This document shows, one piece after another, positions 24,147-36,700 of a DNA stretch of 64,000 nucleotides. Every line of letters starts with the position of its first letter. The stretch's first letter is position 1. The notes under the pieces were generated by a model. It saw nothing but the letters and a program-made list of their open reading frames with translations. It did not search any database and had not been told where the DNA came from. Origin of the DNA: Strigops habroptila (taxonomy: Eukaryota > Chordata > Aves > Psittaciformes > Psittacidae); the NCBI RefSeq assembly GCF_004027225.2, contig NC_044296.2:3206796-3270795 (forward strand), written 5' to 3'. A program made the position numbers and the translations under genes.

Positions 24147-26138
24147 TACCTGACAGTATATTTATCCTATATTTCTACTTGCTTTTGGACTCTTCAATTC
24201 AGAAAACAATTCTGACCAGGATTTTTGGTGCTAGTCAGAGTCCCCTCCTGATATCTCCTGTCATGTCCTGTATTTCAGGCTATTTTTAGCCCCATCTGAT
24301 ATTTTTCAGTGGCCTAAAGTTATCCTGTCTAAGGCGACAGGCACCAGGGGGAAGGTGGCCTCTCTCTGAGCATGCAGATGAGCACCTTTCAGTGACTCTG
24401 GCATCAACCAAAAGGAGCCTCATGCAAAGCAGACACAAATTTCAGCAGTGAATCTCACTCCCTCCTATTGTACCGTGATTGTGTTTGCTCCAGCGGGCAC
24501 ATAAGGTGCCTGGGCCCATCTTCTCCAGCCTGCACTTCTGCCAGCAGCTTGTATTCAACGTGGGACAAATCCAGCTTGTGCAATGCTCTTCGTGGCAGGT
24601 CCAGCCTCCCTTGGCACGACACAGACCGTTACATCACTTGGCCAACCCTGACCTCTGTCTATAGAGTACAAGAGAAAGGTACCGTCATCAGACGGCTGCT
24701 CAATAGCCGGGCGAAACGAATTGATAGGTGTCGATTCAGCCTACAGTGGACCAGTAGCTACATTATAATGGCAACCTCACCTTTGGTGTTAATGAGGCCC
24801 CTTCATTAAGACCCTCAAGCAGAGGGGTCGGGGGCTGAATAGAGACAGCCTTCGTTCTCACCCGAAAAGCTGGTCCTCCTCATTCAGAATTGAAGCACGT
24901 TGGCAGGGCAGTTTGAGGACGCTTGTGCTGCCCATGCTGCATCTGCAAGGGACATGACGTATTTGTGACTATTCATCTGGCTCTTTTCACCAGCACTAAA
25001 TACACAGAAAGAATAAAATAAATTTGCATTGTGTTCCCACTTACTAAGAAAATTTTCCCTCTTCCTTCTGGTTTGGAGGGTTATTGCACATTAAAAGCCT
25101 TTTGCATTTTTCAGTAGCTATAATGCGCTATAATTTCAATTTTCCTCAGGCACAAAAGAACTTAGTTAAGCTAAACTGTATTAGCGTGGGGTTTTTTTTC
25201 TACCAAGTCCTTCATTAATAAGGGAACTAAAGAATTTCTGAGCTGTCTGTAATTTTTCCCAGATGCAGCTAGTAGTTGCTAGGAGTATCTTTTTTGGCAA
25301 TCAGAGTTTTTGGCTATTAACAATCTGGACTTTCGCTATACTACCCTGGTGTTAAATATGTGCTGCGAATACTGTAGTGTGGAGGGTGGGTTGGAGAAGG
25401 AGGGGAAGGCAGAGAATGGGCAAAACGATATAATTTTTAGAAGAATAAATATTTTTAGGACGAAGAGCTGATTCGAAGGAACACGCTTCCCTGCAAGGAT
25501 CCTGATTAGCAAACCAGGAGCTTTGCCGCACCAGAACATTGCTGCAGAACACACTCACTCCTCACTCACAGCTTCTCTCTCCATCCCTACCTGCGTTGTC
25601 TCCCTGGCAGCTGACATGGACAAGCCCAGCAGTGAGCCCCTGTCATGAACTGAAGACAATGAAGGCCCCTGTAGCATCACCCAAATCACAGCATCACCCA
25701 GCTCCCCTCACTGCCACCAGAGAAACTGAATCCTCACTTGACTTCAGGACATTTTCTGAGGCTGCACATAAGGACATGACATAGTTGTTGGCAAAGCCAT
25801 GGTTAAGTAACAGGAGAAAGATCCCTGCCCCTTATCGCCTAAATTATCACTGGTTCTTTGTCTTGACCACAGGTTTGTTCATTTGGAAACACCACAGAGT
25901 ATTTTGTTCATTGGATGTGCTTCGTGGGAGTCAGTGAAGACCACAGTAATCATTGTGCAGCTGGTGAGAGAAGGCGGTGAAGTGATGTACGTCCAGGAGA
26001 GATCTTGGGGGTCCTTCTACTCTGTCATGTTGCACACGGACATAGAGTGGAGGCATGCGTTTTCTCAGAGAAACCAGCTCAAATCAATGTTTGCATGTTA
26101 ATCTTGAAGTCTGCAGGACTATTTTCTTGGAGGCCCCA

Positions 26139-26628
26139 ACATAAGAAGGATGTGGAGCTGTTGCAGTGAGCCCAGAGGAGGCCACGGAGATGGCAAGGGC
26201 TGGAGCAGCTCTGCTCTGGAGCCAGGCTGAGAGAGCTGGGCTGGGGCAGCCTGGAGAAGAGAAGGCTCCTGAAGGGGACACCTTAGAGCAGCTCCAGTGC
26301 CTAAAGGGGCTCCAGGAAACCTGGAGAGGGGCTTTGAACAAGGGCCTGTAGGGACAGGCCAAGGGGAATGGCTTTAACCTGCCAGAGGGGAGACTGAGAT
26401 GAGCTCTGAGGCAGAAGCTCTTCCCTGTGAGGGTGCTGAGGCGCTGGCACAGGGTGCCCAGAGAAGCTGTGGCTGCCCCATCCCTGGCAGTGTTCAAGGC
26501 CAGGTTGGACACAGGGGCTTGGAGCAACCTGCTCTAGTGGAAGGTGTCCCTGCCCGTGCCAGGGGGTTGTAGCTGAATGAGTTTTAAGGTCCTTTCCAAC
26601 CCAAACCACTCTATGTTTCTATGACTAT
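26139..26628 (+). repeat. CR1 copy of about 490 bases, young group
   Basis: Sense orientation, from the AGAAGGATGTGGAGCTG region to CCACTCTATGTTTCTATGA. It shares the core with the copies at 23.9 and 46.0 kb, while its last 60-70 bases have several private changes. Confidence 0.9.
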
Positions 26629-27394
26629 GACAAGATAATAATTTATCTGCACTGCCTGGAGACAGCCTAGCTTGTTGGCTGCCTGGCATCCAAGCCACTC
26701 AAAGCCCAGACTGACCACAGATGTTGTGGTCTTCAGTTCAAGAGCGGAAACAGGGAAGAGACAACTGAACTAGTAATAAGAAAATCAAAGAATGCCAAAA
26801 AACAATGAAAACAAACGTCTTTCTCCAGGGCTAGGAAAGACCAGCTGCAAACCTACAGCTCACATATAACCTGATGGCAGGGCCTTACAGTGGATGCATA
26901 GCCAGCCCGATAAGTGATGCTAAGCCTTCAGGAGAGAACTTTTGCTGCAGAATGAGATGTTGCCTGACGGGCAGTCCTCTCCCAGGAGGCATCTGTGGAC
27001 ACCCAAGTGTTGCTGCTCCTTCACTCGTACTCCCCAAAACAGCCAGGTTTGGCCTGTAAGGCCGCCACAGTGTGCACAGGCACAGGCAGGAAAGAGAGTG
27101 GATGTGTTGTACCTTCCCAGCCTGTGCTGGGGAAAACAGCCCAGAAATCCTTCCCACCTCTGGGTTTACCTGGCCAAGACAGGGACAGTGCAATGCAAAG
27201 TGTTTTTTCCACTTTATTTTCCACCATCCCCATCTCTAAGGGGACAGAACCAGTCGTTGGCACAGTCCCCTACTGTGGGCCAAGCCAGATTAAACACATA
27301 CCTTTGAGCCCAAGACAAGGATCTTTGAAGCAAGACTCTGGAAAAAAAAATAAAAAACCCCCCAAACAAAAATTAGGGAGAGCTGTCATGTTTC

Positions 27395-27418
27395 ATTTGC
27401 ATATTTGAATATGCAAAT
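27395..27418. promoter_or_regulatory. Perfect inverted repeat containing two octamer motifs
   Basis: A ten-base arm (ATTTGCATAT), a four-base spacer (TTGA) and the exact reverse complement (ATATGCAAAT). Each arm contains the consensus POU/octamer site ATTTGCAT or ATGCAAAT. It lies about 3.3 kb upstream of the MLLT1 start. A binding role is inferred from the motif only. Confidence 0.5.
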
Positions 27419-29410
27419 AAGAGCTGGTTCTTATCCATTGGCACTGGCCCTACTGTAGATGGCAGCAACACAGCGGATCTCTGCCAGCACACAGTGCCAC
27501 AAAGACAGACACTAATTGGATTTGCAGGCGCTCTTTGCAAAGCCCAGAAGTTGCTGGAATAGGTATAAAGAAGCCGGAGCTCAGCCCACGCTGCCTGGGG
27601 TGCGAAGGACTCAGCTGACAGCTCCTCAACTCGAGGTGGCCCTGCAAAATCAGAACTTTGGAGGAGCCTGGGTGGCTGCTGGCTCCACCAGCACTACCTG
27701 AACCTCCCAACACACTCCACAGAGCTGGGCAAGTATCTGCTCTTGGCTGCGATTTGTTTCAGGGGGAAGCTTGATCAGTTATTGGGCTGGAAACCATTCA
27801 GAACTGGGAATTGCTTGTGGAGCAAAGGCAAAGGAGCTCCACAAGGAATTTCTCTCCTTGAGTATTTTTGCAGTTGAATGTAAAGAGCTACCCCAGCATA
27901 TCTTAAATCACCCTACTGGCATTACCCATCCCAGCACAGAACCCTGGGGCGCTGGCTTGGAGCAGGCGTCAATATAACGATGTCCTTATGCCAAATGGAT
28001 TCTTCTGCACAGTTTTAGTGACCACGTATTGGACTGTGCATCTGAGGTGCCATGGAAGCCAAGGCACCTGCCTCTGGGTTTCCAATCCCTGACTTGGAAG
28101 TGTCCAAGTTCTTGCTCGGATCCCACCTCAGGCCGCAGAGCAGCTGTAAGCTGAAGGAGCAACTTGTGTTCGAACCAGCAGAGGTAAATATGGGTGTGCT
28201 GAAGTGGAAGGGCAGCCTGGGTGAGCACGAAAACAACCGTTAGCACCAGGCTGGGCAAAAATAAAGGCATAGAAAAATTGCTGCTGCTAATTAAATTAAA
28301 ACACAAATTCTAATGATGTTTCAGTCAATTTTCAGGAAAGGGAGAAATTCCGGGTCTTGTGTGTTTGAGCAACATCTCCTGCACAAGGAGAAGCTTCAAC
28401 GGAGCAAGAGTGGAGTCAAATCTTGGGAAAGACAGAACCATTTCCAAGGAAGATTCAGGCCTGGGAGCATTTAACCACCAAGGGCTGTGATGAGGGTGGG
28501 AGTGAATAGGTAGGATTGGGAGTTAGAAAATAAAAGATTTAGACCTAAGAGTCACGTGTGTGGGAATAATGTCCACAATTAAAGATATCAATGAGAACTC
28601 CCAGAGAAAGAGGCCCTGGCTCAAGGGAGAAGAAAGGAGACTGTCTGAGGAGATGCCTCTTGGGACTGCATCAGACAGAAACACGGAAAATTAAAACTGG
28701 AGCACTTAAAAGAATCCAAAATCAGGCTCTTTTTTTGTTGTTGTTGTTAACTGAAGCGATTAAGCATTTTGCTTTACTAATATCCTCTATCAGGTTGATG
28801 AGGTAAACTGGCTCTTTAGAATGATTTGGGAACCGATTAATCCTCGCCTGTGGCGATCAGTGAGCAGCACACACAGCGGCAGCGGCTCACACGCGTTTTT
28901 CTGACAGGGATCAACAAACTATTTCAAACAAGAAAGTTCCACGAAGGGAAAAAATTCCGCCTCGCGTCTGTTTAAAGGAAAATTCGCCCAGAAACAGTCG
29001 CAAAACGGCACTTTGTAAGGACGGTCCCGCAGTAATTTAAGTCTCGCAAACTCGGGCGCGGTAACTTGTCATGTAGAGCTCTAAGCGAGGGTAAACAAAA
29101 CCCACTTTTCAGATGCAAATGCCCCGCTCGGAGCCGCCGGCGGTGCCGAGAACCGCGGCTCAAGGGCGGGCGGGTGTTAACGAGGCCTCCGCCGGCAGCT
29201 GCGTTCTGGCCGGGCCGGTGGCCTCCGGGCCTGGCCCTCGGCTGCCGGCCACCGCTGCACTGAAGGAATCCCCGGGGCCATTTGCATTGCAAATACCACC
29301 GCTGCAGCCCAGCGAACGAGATATTGTTCCACCGCAGCGAACCCCGCGATCCACCGCGGCGGGGATGGCGGCGGGCAGCGGGGGCCGGGCCCGAGAGCGG
29401 CGGCGGGGCG

Positions 29411-29876
29411 GGGAGGGAGAGCGGGAACGTGACAGAAACTGAGGGAGACGGAGGGACAAAGAGGAGAAATGGGAGAAACGGAGGGGAAAGGAGGGAGACC
29501 AAGAGGGAAGGATAGAGACTGAGGGGAAAAGGATAGAGGCTGATGGGGGAAGCCGAGGGGCAATTGAAACAGACAGGCAGGGAGACGAAAGGGAAAATAG
29601 AGAGAAATTGAGGGAAAAGGAGAGAAACGGAAATAGAATGAGAGAGACCGAGGGCAGTTAAGAGGAAGTGAGGAAGGGAAAAATGAGGAAGAATAAGGGA
29701 GAATAAAAGGGGAGTGAAGGAGAACAGGATAAAATTAAAGAGAAACTGAGGAGAAACGAGGGGTCAAAAGAAGGGAAGAGCTGGAGCATTGGGAGGAAAT
29801 GGACAGTGAGGTGGAAAATGAGACGGAGGGAAACTGAGGGGGGAAACGGAGGGAAAAGGGGAGGGAAGACGAGGGG
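29411..29876 (+). repeat. Long purine-rich strand tract upstream of MLLT1
   Basis: About 465 bases in which the + strand is overwhelmingly A and G, made of imperfect units such as GAGGGAGA, GGAAAAGG and GAGAAACGGA. It lies inside the GC-rich domain of the MLLT1 promoter and ends about 870 bases before the start codon. Confidence 0.85.
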
Positions 29877-30526
29877 CTGCGGGAGAACAAGGCGAACAGC
29901 CGGCGGGCAGCGCCGCCAGCTCCCTGCCCAGCCCTGCCCTGCCGTTCGGGACCGCCGTGCCCGCTGTACTGCGAGCTGCGGTTTCCCTTGTTCCCAGCTC
30001 ATTTGTGTGGGGAATTAACACAGGGTGAGGTTCACAGCCGCCAGCGGCGGGGAAGCGTGGGCCGAGTGAGGGAAAAGGGGCGGGATGGCGCGGCCGCATC
30101 GTACAACAAGGCCCATGCACTCGTTCCCGGGGCCGGCCGCGCGGTGCAGCCCCGGGGAGGGCCGGGGACAGGCTGCGGAGGACACCCGGGAAGGGGCCGC
30201 GGGCCCGGCCACGCCGCAGCGCCGCGGGGAGGGGGGCCAGGGGAGGCGGTGAGGGCGCGCTCCCTCCCACTCCCCGCTTGACCCAGCGCGGGCCCCGCCC
30301 CTAGCCCCGCCCCTTCGGCAGCCCGCCCGCCGCCCAATGGGTGCCGCACCTGCCCGTCAAGCGGAGGCGGGGCGTACCGGCGGCGCCCGGGCGGAAGCCC
30401 CGCCTCCAGGCGTGAGGCGGCGCGGCTATTGGCGGCGGGCGGGTGCCTCTCTGGCGGCGTCGGTTTCCGGTTCCGCGGGGCGGGCGCCGGGGGGGTGGCG
30501 GGGCTGCTGCCTGTGAGTGACACACA

Positions 30527-30556
30527 ATGAGGCGAGCGGCGGCGGCGGGGCCGTGA
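30527..30556 (+). promoter_or_regulatory. MLLT1: Short upstream ORF in the MLLT1 leader
   Basis: ATG at 30527 with A at -3, nine codons (MRRAAAAGP) built on a GCG run, and a TGA at 30554-30556. It is out of frame with the main start at 30750 and is the only other ATG I see between the CCAAT boxes and that start. It matters only if transcription begins upstream of 30527. Confidence 0.45.
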
Positions 30557-30749
30557 GGGGCCGCGACCGAGGAGGCGGCGGCGGCGGCCGAGGCGGCGGG
30601 GAGGGGGGTGGGGGGGGACGGAGAGCGGCCTCGCTCGGAGAGGAGGTTAGAGACCCGGGGGGAAGAGACACCCCCCACGCCGACCGGCCAGCGGGATCGC
30701 CGCGGCGGGAGCGAACGAGCGAGCGGGGCCCGCGGCGCTGCGCCCAGCC

Positions 30750-30761
30750 ATGGACAATCAG
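30750..30761 (+). CDS. MLLT1: MLLT1 coding exon 1 (four codons)
   Basis: Encodes only MDNQ before the donor CAG|GTGAGG, identical to the first four residues of human ENL. It sits in the CpG island and is too short for ordinary ORF detection. The call rests on the phase-0 join to exon 2. Confidence 0.93.
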
Positions 30762-33700
30762 GTGAGGGAGCGGCCCCGCCGCGACGCTGCGGGCGTGAGG
30801 CCCCCCTCGGCGCCGCCCCTACCCCCGGGCGGGGGGGGGCACGAGTGGGGAGGGGCCGGTCCCCCCCCCTCCTGCAGCGGGGAGGGAACCCCCCGAGTGT
30901 GGGGGTGATTCCCCGGTGGTGCTGGGGGGCATCGCCCCGCTCTAGGGAGGCACCCCTTCCGTCCCCACACCCCCTCCTCACACCCACTTTTAGAGGGGGG
31001 GTTGCTCAGCCCTCGCCCCTTCCTGGGCGGCCGCGCTGCAGCCTCGCCCGCGGCGGGGGGTGGCAGCAGCATTTCCCGCAAATTCCTGCCCGGGCTTCTT
31101 TAGCGGGAGGGGTGGTGCCGGCCTCGGTGCCCCCCCCCTCCTCCGCGGTGTAAAGGGTTAATGCCACCGGCGAAGTCTTCGCCGCCCCGGGGGGAGCCGC
31201 CCGGTAGCCGGCGGGTGGCCGCGGTGCCGCAGCGGGCGGGGATGGAGGCTGGAAGTTTACCTGAGGGGATGCCGAGCGGGCGGGCTCCGGTCCTTTTGTG
31301 TGCGGGAGCAGGTTACCTGCGAGCGGGGCGCGGGAGGGGAGCCCCGGCGGCCGCGGCATCAGCCCCTCCGCAGGGCGAGGGGGAGCTGGTTACGGCTTTC
31401 AGGCAATTAGCACATCAAACAAAAAACCGGCGCAGCCTTCCGAGTGTTTGTTGCGAAGTTGAGGAGCAGACGCCTTTGTATTATTACAAATTGTTTGAAT
31501 AGGAGCCTGATTTCCCTTTGTTGAGAGACACGCTTGGAAAAGAAAACCTCCATTTTCAGCGGAGCAGCTTTGGGTGTTTGTTATGTTGAGAGATCTTATT
31601 TTCAAATGTGTTTCAACTTCTGGCTTAATTCATAGCGATGGTTAATGGGACCGATATGTGAGGAGTGTGGCAAGTACAACTTTCACTCTCAGTTAAACAC
31701 TTCTCTTTTATCTTTAATTCTGTTCCTTTCCACACAGTCCCATCTGTTTCTCAGCTAAAATTTCTCAGCCGTTTCAGCTAGAAAGGCAGATTTTGTAGCC
31801 TGACAGTCATTTGCACCTCTCTGGAGAGGGGTAGTAACTGGCAACGGTAGCAGGATTTAAAGGGTAATTATGGAATCGATAACGTGAAGCTGCAGAACAG
31901 CCTGGCTCCGTTATGTGAACACTTGTGTGAACGCTGTGGGAAGTATCCCAGATAAAACAGGCCTGCGAGCCCCCTCCTCCGTGAGCTTAGGATTTAGGCA
32001 GGCTGTCTCCACATAATGCTCTTCCACCCGAGGAGAGATTGCCGTGCTTGGAGGGAAACGCACCTTGCCTCTTTTCTCATTCCTTAATACACCATGAGAG
32101 AACAGACGGCCTTGTACCTTCATATTCAGGCGAGATGGAGCCAGTGTAGATAAGCCCTAACGCACAGAATGGGAAAAAAAGGCCTTCTAAGGGAACTTGC
32201 AGAGAAGGGTAACCTAAAGAAATGTGGTAGTAATACCAGTGAAGCAATTAATTAGGTGAGCTTGTCCCTGAGACTTAGAATTGATGTGTTGGATGGCAGC
32301 TGAAGGTATTTTGCTATAAATATAACCGCCTGAAAGAGCGTGTTAAGGCTTATAGTTGAAATTAGAACTGGACTGCAATTTGGGAGGTCGAGCTTTGATG
32401 CCTGGTAGCCTGTAGACCTCCTGTGTGATCTTTTTACAAAGGAAAGAATACGGCGATTGAGGCGCTTTTTCAGAAGGTATTAACCATGCTCTGAAAAATC
32501 ACGTTTCCATCCAGTGTCAGGTTGGAGATGCGAGAGAATTTTGGAGCATTAATTGTAGCCATACTCCTCGTTGCAGTTCCTCAATGGGAGAATGAGGGTT
32601 ATACTTATCCGAAACGTTTGTGTACAGCTCGGGAAGCTTTCTCTTTCCCTCTGCATTGTCTAACATCATGCCCTTGGCTTGGCTCAGTGTCCACCTGTAA
32701 TGTAGGTAATGACAAATAATGCTGTCTCAGTGGTAATTAGAACTGCTGGAAAGAACAAGACACTTATTTTCAAGTCTTAGGTGAAGAAGGGGGGGGAAGG
32801 ACTAAAAACTGCCCCTTTTTTTTCTATAAGCTTCCAGTTGCTGCAGCTGGATTTTGCTGAGTTCAGTTTGCGATCACTGTGCTGCTGGTTTAGTTTGTAC
32901 AACATATTCATAAGTGTTCGGATACCTTCAGTGTTACTCCCTGTCTCTACAAATCTTGCCCTAAGATTTGCTTGCTTTAACTTGTGTCTGAATCACGTTT
33001 GCGTTTCCTCTGTTACATGTGTTTAATCCGTTTGCTTTCTTCTGACTGTGCAGTCTGCAGTAATACAGGGATCTTCATAGTTAATTTAAGCTGGGTTTTA
33101 AGGCATTTAATGTGATTCTTGTGCTTTGAGTGAGACATTGAATACACTTTCTCTGTTATTCAATGATTAGAGGAGGATTTGGGAGCGCAAATCAGAATTA
33201 GGTCATTTTAGTGCTGGGTAGTGTGCAGACATGCTACATGGTAACCTGGTCTTTGAGAATGCTTTAATAAAATACATTTAAAAGACTAGAAGGAGCATCA
33301 TGGTTTTATTCTAATGGATTACATGTTCTAGAGAATATCATAAACCACCAATTCATGATCTAATTTTTCCTGGTTTAACATTAATTTTCTGTCAGTGCTG
33401 TGAATTCTATAAGCTGTGAACATCAAGTTCTGTCTCTGACACTTTCTAGAAATAACGATTCTGCAATTAGGACTTAGCTGACAATTTCAATAAGTGAGGC
33501 AGATAAACCTATCCCTCTTCTAAAGCTGTTTTCCTTGCAATGCTAATATTAGGAAGAAAATAGGTATGAAATAGTGCTAGGAGCTATTTTTATGATACGT
33601 TTTCTGTTCACAGCCCTGTACTTTTGACTATGAGACTAATCTCTCCGTGAAGGCTCTTGTATTCCTCCCCGGCGGTGATGTTGGCGGGGCTCAGCATTAT

Positions 33701-36700
33701 GCATATGACATGTAAACTGTTTCATTTTGCTTATGGTCTTACCTCTGTTCTAAACCAGTGCACGGTTCAAGTAAAACTGGAGCTGGGGCACCGAGCCCAA
33801 CTGCGGAAGAAGCCCACCACCGAGGGCTTCACTCATGACTGGATGGTGTTTGTCCGTGGCCCGGAGCAGTGCGACATCCAGCACTTTGTGGAACGCGTGG
33901 TCTTTCGGCTCCATGAGAGCTTCCCCAAACCCAAGCGAGGTGAGTGCGTTTCTGAAAATGAGTTATTTGGTTACTTCCCTCTGTCTGAAAGAGCGTTGTG
34001 CAAGTCAGGGTTGTCTCAGAATGACACTTTTCTGTAAAATACCCTCTGAAAGAGGAGCAAAATGTACGCTGTGTACGTTTCAGCTGTAACCTTTACTGTC
34101 TTTGTTTGAGGAAGGTCAGGACGAATGGGACCTTTCTTCAGATGAAAGGGCTGGAGGTGAGGTGCTTTCTCTTATTTAAGCATTACTACATGCAGGTTCT
34201 CAAGACACTTAGTGACAGCGGAAGATAATTCATGTTACAGAATGGGAAAGATGTGTTTGATTTATTAATATTCGCTAACAAAAGCTGGAAGAGTGTGATA
34301 GGTGAGAGATTCTTAAATACTGGGCTTACATACATAGAAACAAAGGATCACAGAGTGGTTTGGATTGGAAGGGACCTTAAAGCTCATCCAGTTCCAAGCC
34401 CCTGCCATGGGCAGGAACACCTTCCACTAGAGCAAGTTGCTCCAAGCCCCTGTGTCCAACCTGGCCTTGAACACTGCCAGGGATGGGGCAGCCACAGCTT
34501 TTCTGGGCACCCTGTGCCAGCGCCTCAGCACCCTCACAGGGAAGAACTTCTGCCTAAGAGCTCATCTCAATCTCCCATCTGGCAGGTTAAAGCCATTCCC
34601 CTTGTCCTGTCCCTACAGGCCCTTGTCCAACGCCCCTCTCCAGGTTTCCTGGAGCCCCTTTAGACACTGGAGCTGCTCTAAGGCCTCCCCTTCAGGAGCC
34701 TTCTCTTCTCCAGGCTGCCCCAGCCCAGCTCTCTCAGCCTGGCTCCAGAGCAGAGCTGCTCCAGCCCTCGCAGCAGCCCCGTGGCCTCCTCTGGCCTCGC
34801 TCCAGCAGCTCCACGTCCCTCTTGTGCTGTTGCCCCAGAGCTGGATCAGGACTGCAGGGGGGGTTTCCTGAGAGTGCAGCAGAGGGGGAGAATCCCCTCC
34901 CTCGACCTGCTGCTCACACTCTGGGGGTGCAGCCCAGGATCATGCTGGAGTGTGTTGACTTCTTGCAGTTTCTAATTGTAGGTGCCTGTTCAGGTAGCAT
35001 TAAATCCAGCAGAAATCAATGATGCCAAAGGGGTGATGGTCTCTTTGCCATTGGCTGTAGGTTCCAGCGTCATGGATGTGTGCAGGCACTGTGCAGTCAG
35101 CATGGTTGAGGAGAGTGTACAAACTGTAGTGTTAACTTTCTGCTGATCCATTCTTTGCTCTTTCTGCCTGTGCAGCAGCATGAACCTTATTCTTGGCACG
35201 GGGCAGCAGGAGCACATGGTTGAGGTGGAAGAGCAGGAATTGCCCTTTTCAGCAGCAGCACAGAGTGAGATCTGCTTAAGATTGTGTAACTCCATCTGCA
35301 GTGTTGATCTGTAGTGTTAGGAGGAATTCTGGCTGCCCCAGAGTGTTTCTCTTTGCTCATCACTTTGCAGTGTGCATTCTTTGAAATATTTCATTGGAAG
35401 ACTGTTGGTCACGCAGGATGTCTTAGGGCTACGTACTATGTTCATGCTTGTGAGAGCCCACAGTGGAAAAGAGCTCAGAAGTTTTCAGCTCATAAGGATG
35501 TAAATCTAGTCTGTATGTTGTTAGTATCTTCTTCAAATTGATGTAGTAAAACTGATGTATGATCAGCAAACGCAATCCTGAGCTGAAAGCTAATTTATAG
35601 AATAAAAGTGACAATCTGCTGTGCCACAATTCTTGTCATCTGCTGTAATTACTTTATTACAAACAACTGTGTTGGGATAGTACGTGGTCTTTGCTCAGTC
35701 AGTTGCCATATCACTTACCTTTAAAGGTAAGTTTTTTCCCCATCTCTTAGCTGTCGTTTCTTAAACTTGCTGCTAGTGCCAGCTTGCTTTTGACCAGAGT
35801 GTGCCTGGGTTGTACAGAAATGCTATGGCGGATGCACACTATTTCTAGATCTACCTGAAGGGTTTCTTCAGGTGGTTTGCTCTTACTTGGAGCAGAATCT
35901 ATAGGGGAAGGTAGGCTTGTGCTGCAAGCAGATTGCTTGTGTAGTAGCTTTAATTCCTTTGAATAGAGCAGCAAAGGAACAAAGGCTGCTTGGCTGATAG
36001 TCTGAAGTTTCCTGCTGCCATATTGGCGCTGTTCTTTGGGGCTTTCCCCCCTAAATTATACGCTGCTTACATGAGATTCAAGTTAAAGCAAGTCTAGAGA
36101 TATTAATTATTTTTAGATGCGCTCTTTTTTTCACAGTAGAATTTTGAGTACTGCTTCCTAGCACCTCGGTGATGGTAGAAGTGCTTTGAGCTGGGATAAT
36201 GTAGCTACATCAAAGGATGATAATTTGTGTGCTTTTCAGGTTTGAGGTACTGTTTCCTAATCATATTAATTACTTGGGATTCTTTAGAGAAAGTAAAAAG
36301 ATTTGCACTGAATTCCTCTAATTACTTAATTGACTTTATTTACATATATTGTGGTGCATAAATTATATGCAACTGCATCTGGTTCTTGAGGGGGAGAATC
36401 TCTCTGTTGGTCTCATGTTTCTTCTGGCAGATAGATGCTAATAAGTGATCCCAGAGCCCTTCACGTGGGCTGTCGCTGTGCTGAAATGCAGTGGTAGGTG
36501 ATGAGAAGGGTTCGGTAGCATGAGGAGACAACAAGTAGGAGGGCAGGGGGAACTGAGGCAGGAAGCAGCTTAATTTCTTAGACGAGATTAACTTTTGTAA
36601 TGGATGTTTCTGCCGTAAGCTGCACCGTGACCTTAGCAGCAAACTGTTTAACCTCTCCCTGCTTCCTTGTGTGTGGAATAAATAGCAGTGCCAACCTGCC

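Larger units (their letters stand above)
17096..29049. other. ACER1-MLLT1 intergenic region
   Basis: About 12 kb with no exon I can support on either strand. Apart from the CR1 copies listed separately, it holds a pyrimidine-rich stretch (about 18205-18305), a GC-rich island (about 18330-18830), a G-run with GA tract (18930-19013), two AT-rich unique blocks (about 19700-21980 and 24850-25500), and a double-octamer palindrome (27395-27418). Open frames up to about 120 codons occur but show no family resemblance. Confidence 0.7.
29050..31400 (+). promoter_or_regulatory. MLLT1: MLLT1 CpG island and promoter
   Basis: CpG-dense sequence surrounds the first coding exon, with the purine tract inserted between 29411 and 29876. 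It has no TATA box. A forward CCAAT box is at 30334-30338 and an inverted one (ATTGG) at 30428-30432. GC-box-like CCCCGCCCC elements are near 30293-30313 and a GGGGCGGG near 30476. This is the expected broad housekeeping promoter type. The transcription start is probably between about 30430 and 30530, but that is inferred. Confidence 0.8.

Noticed and set aside
30301-31359. Long open frames (up to 228 codons) on both strands over the MLLT1 CpG island
   Set aside because: GC-rich sequence depletes stops. The only frame with supporting homology is the four-codon exon 1.
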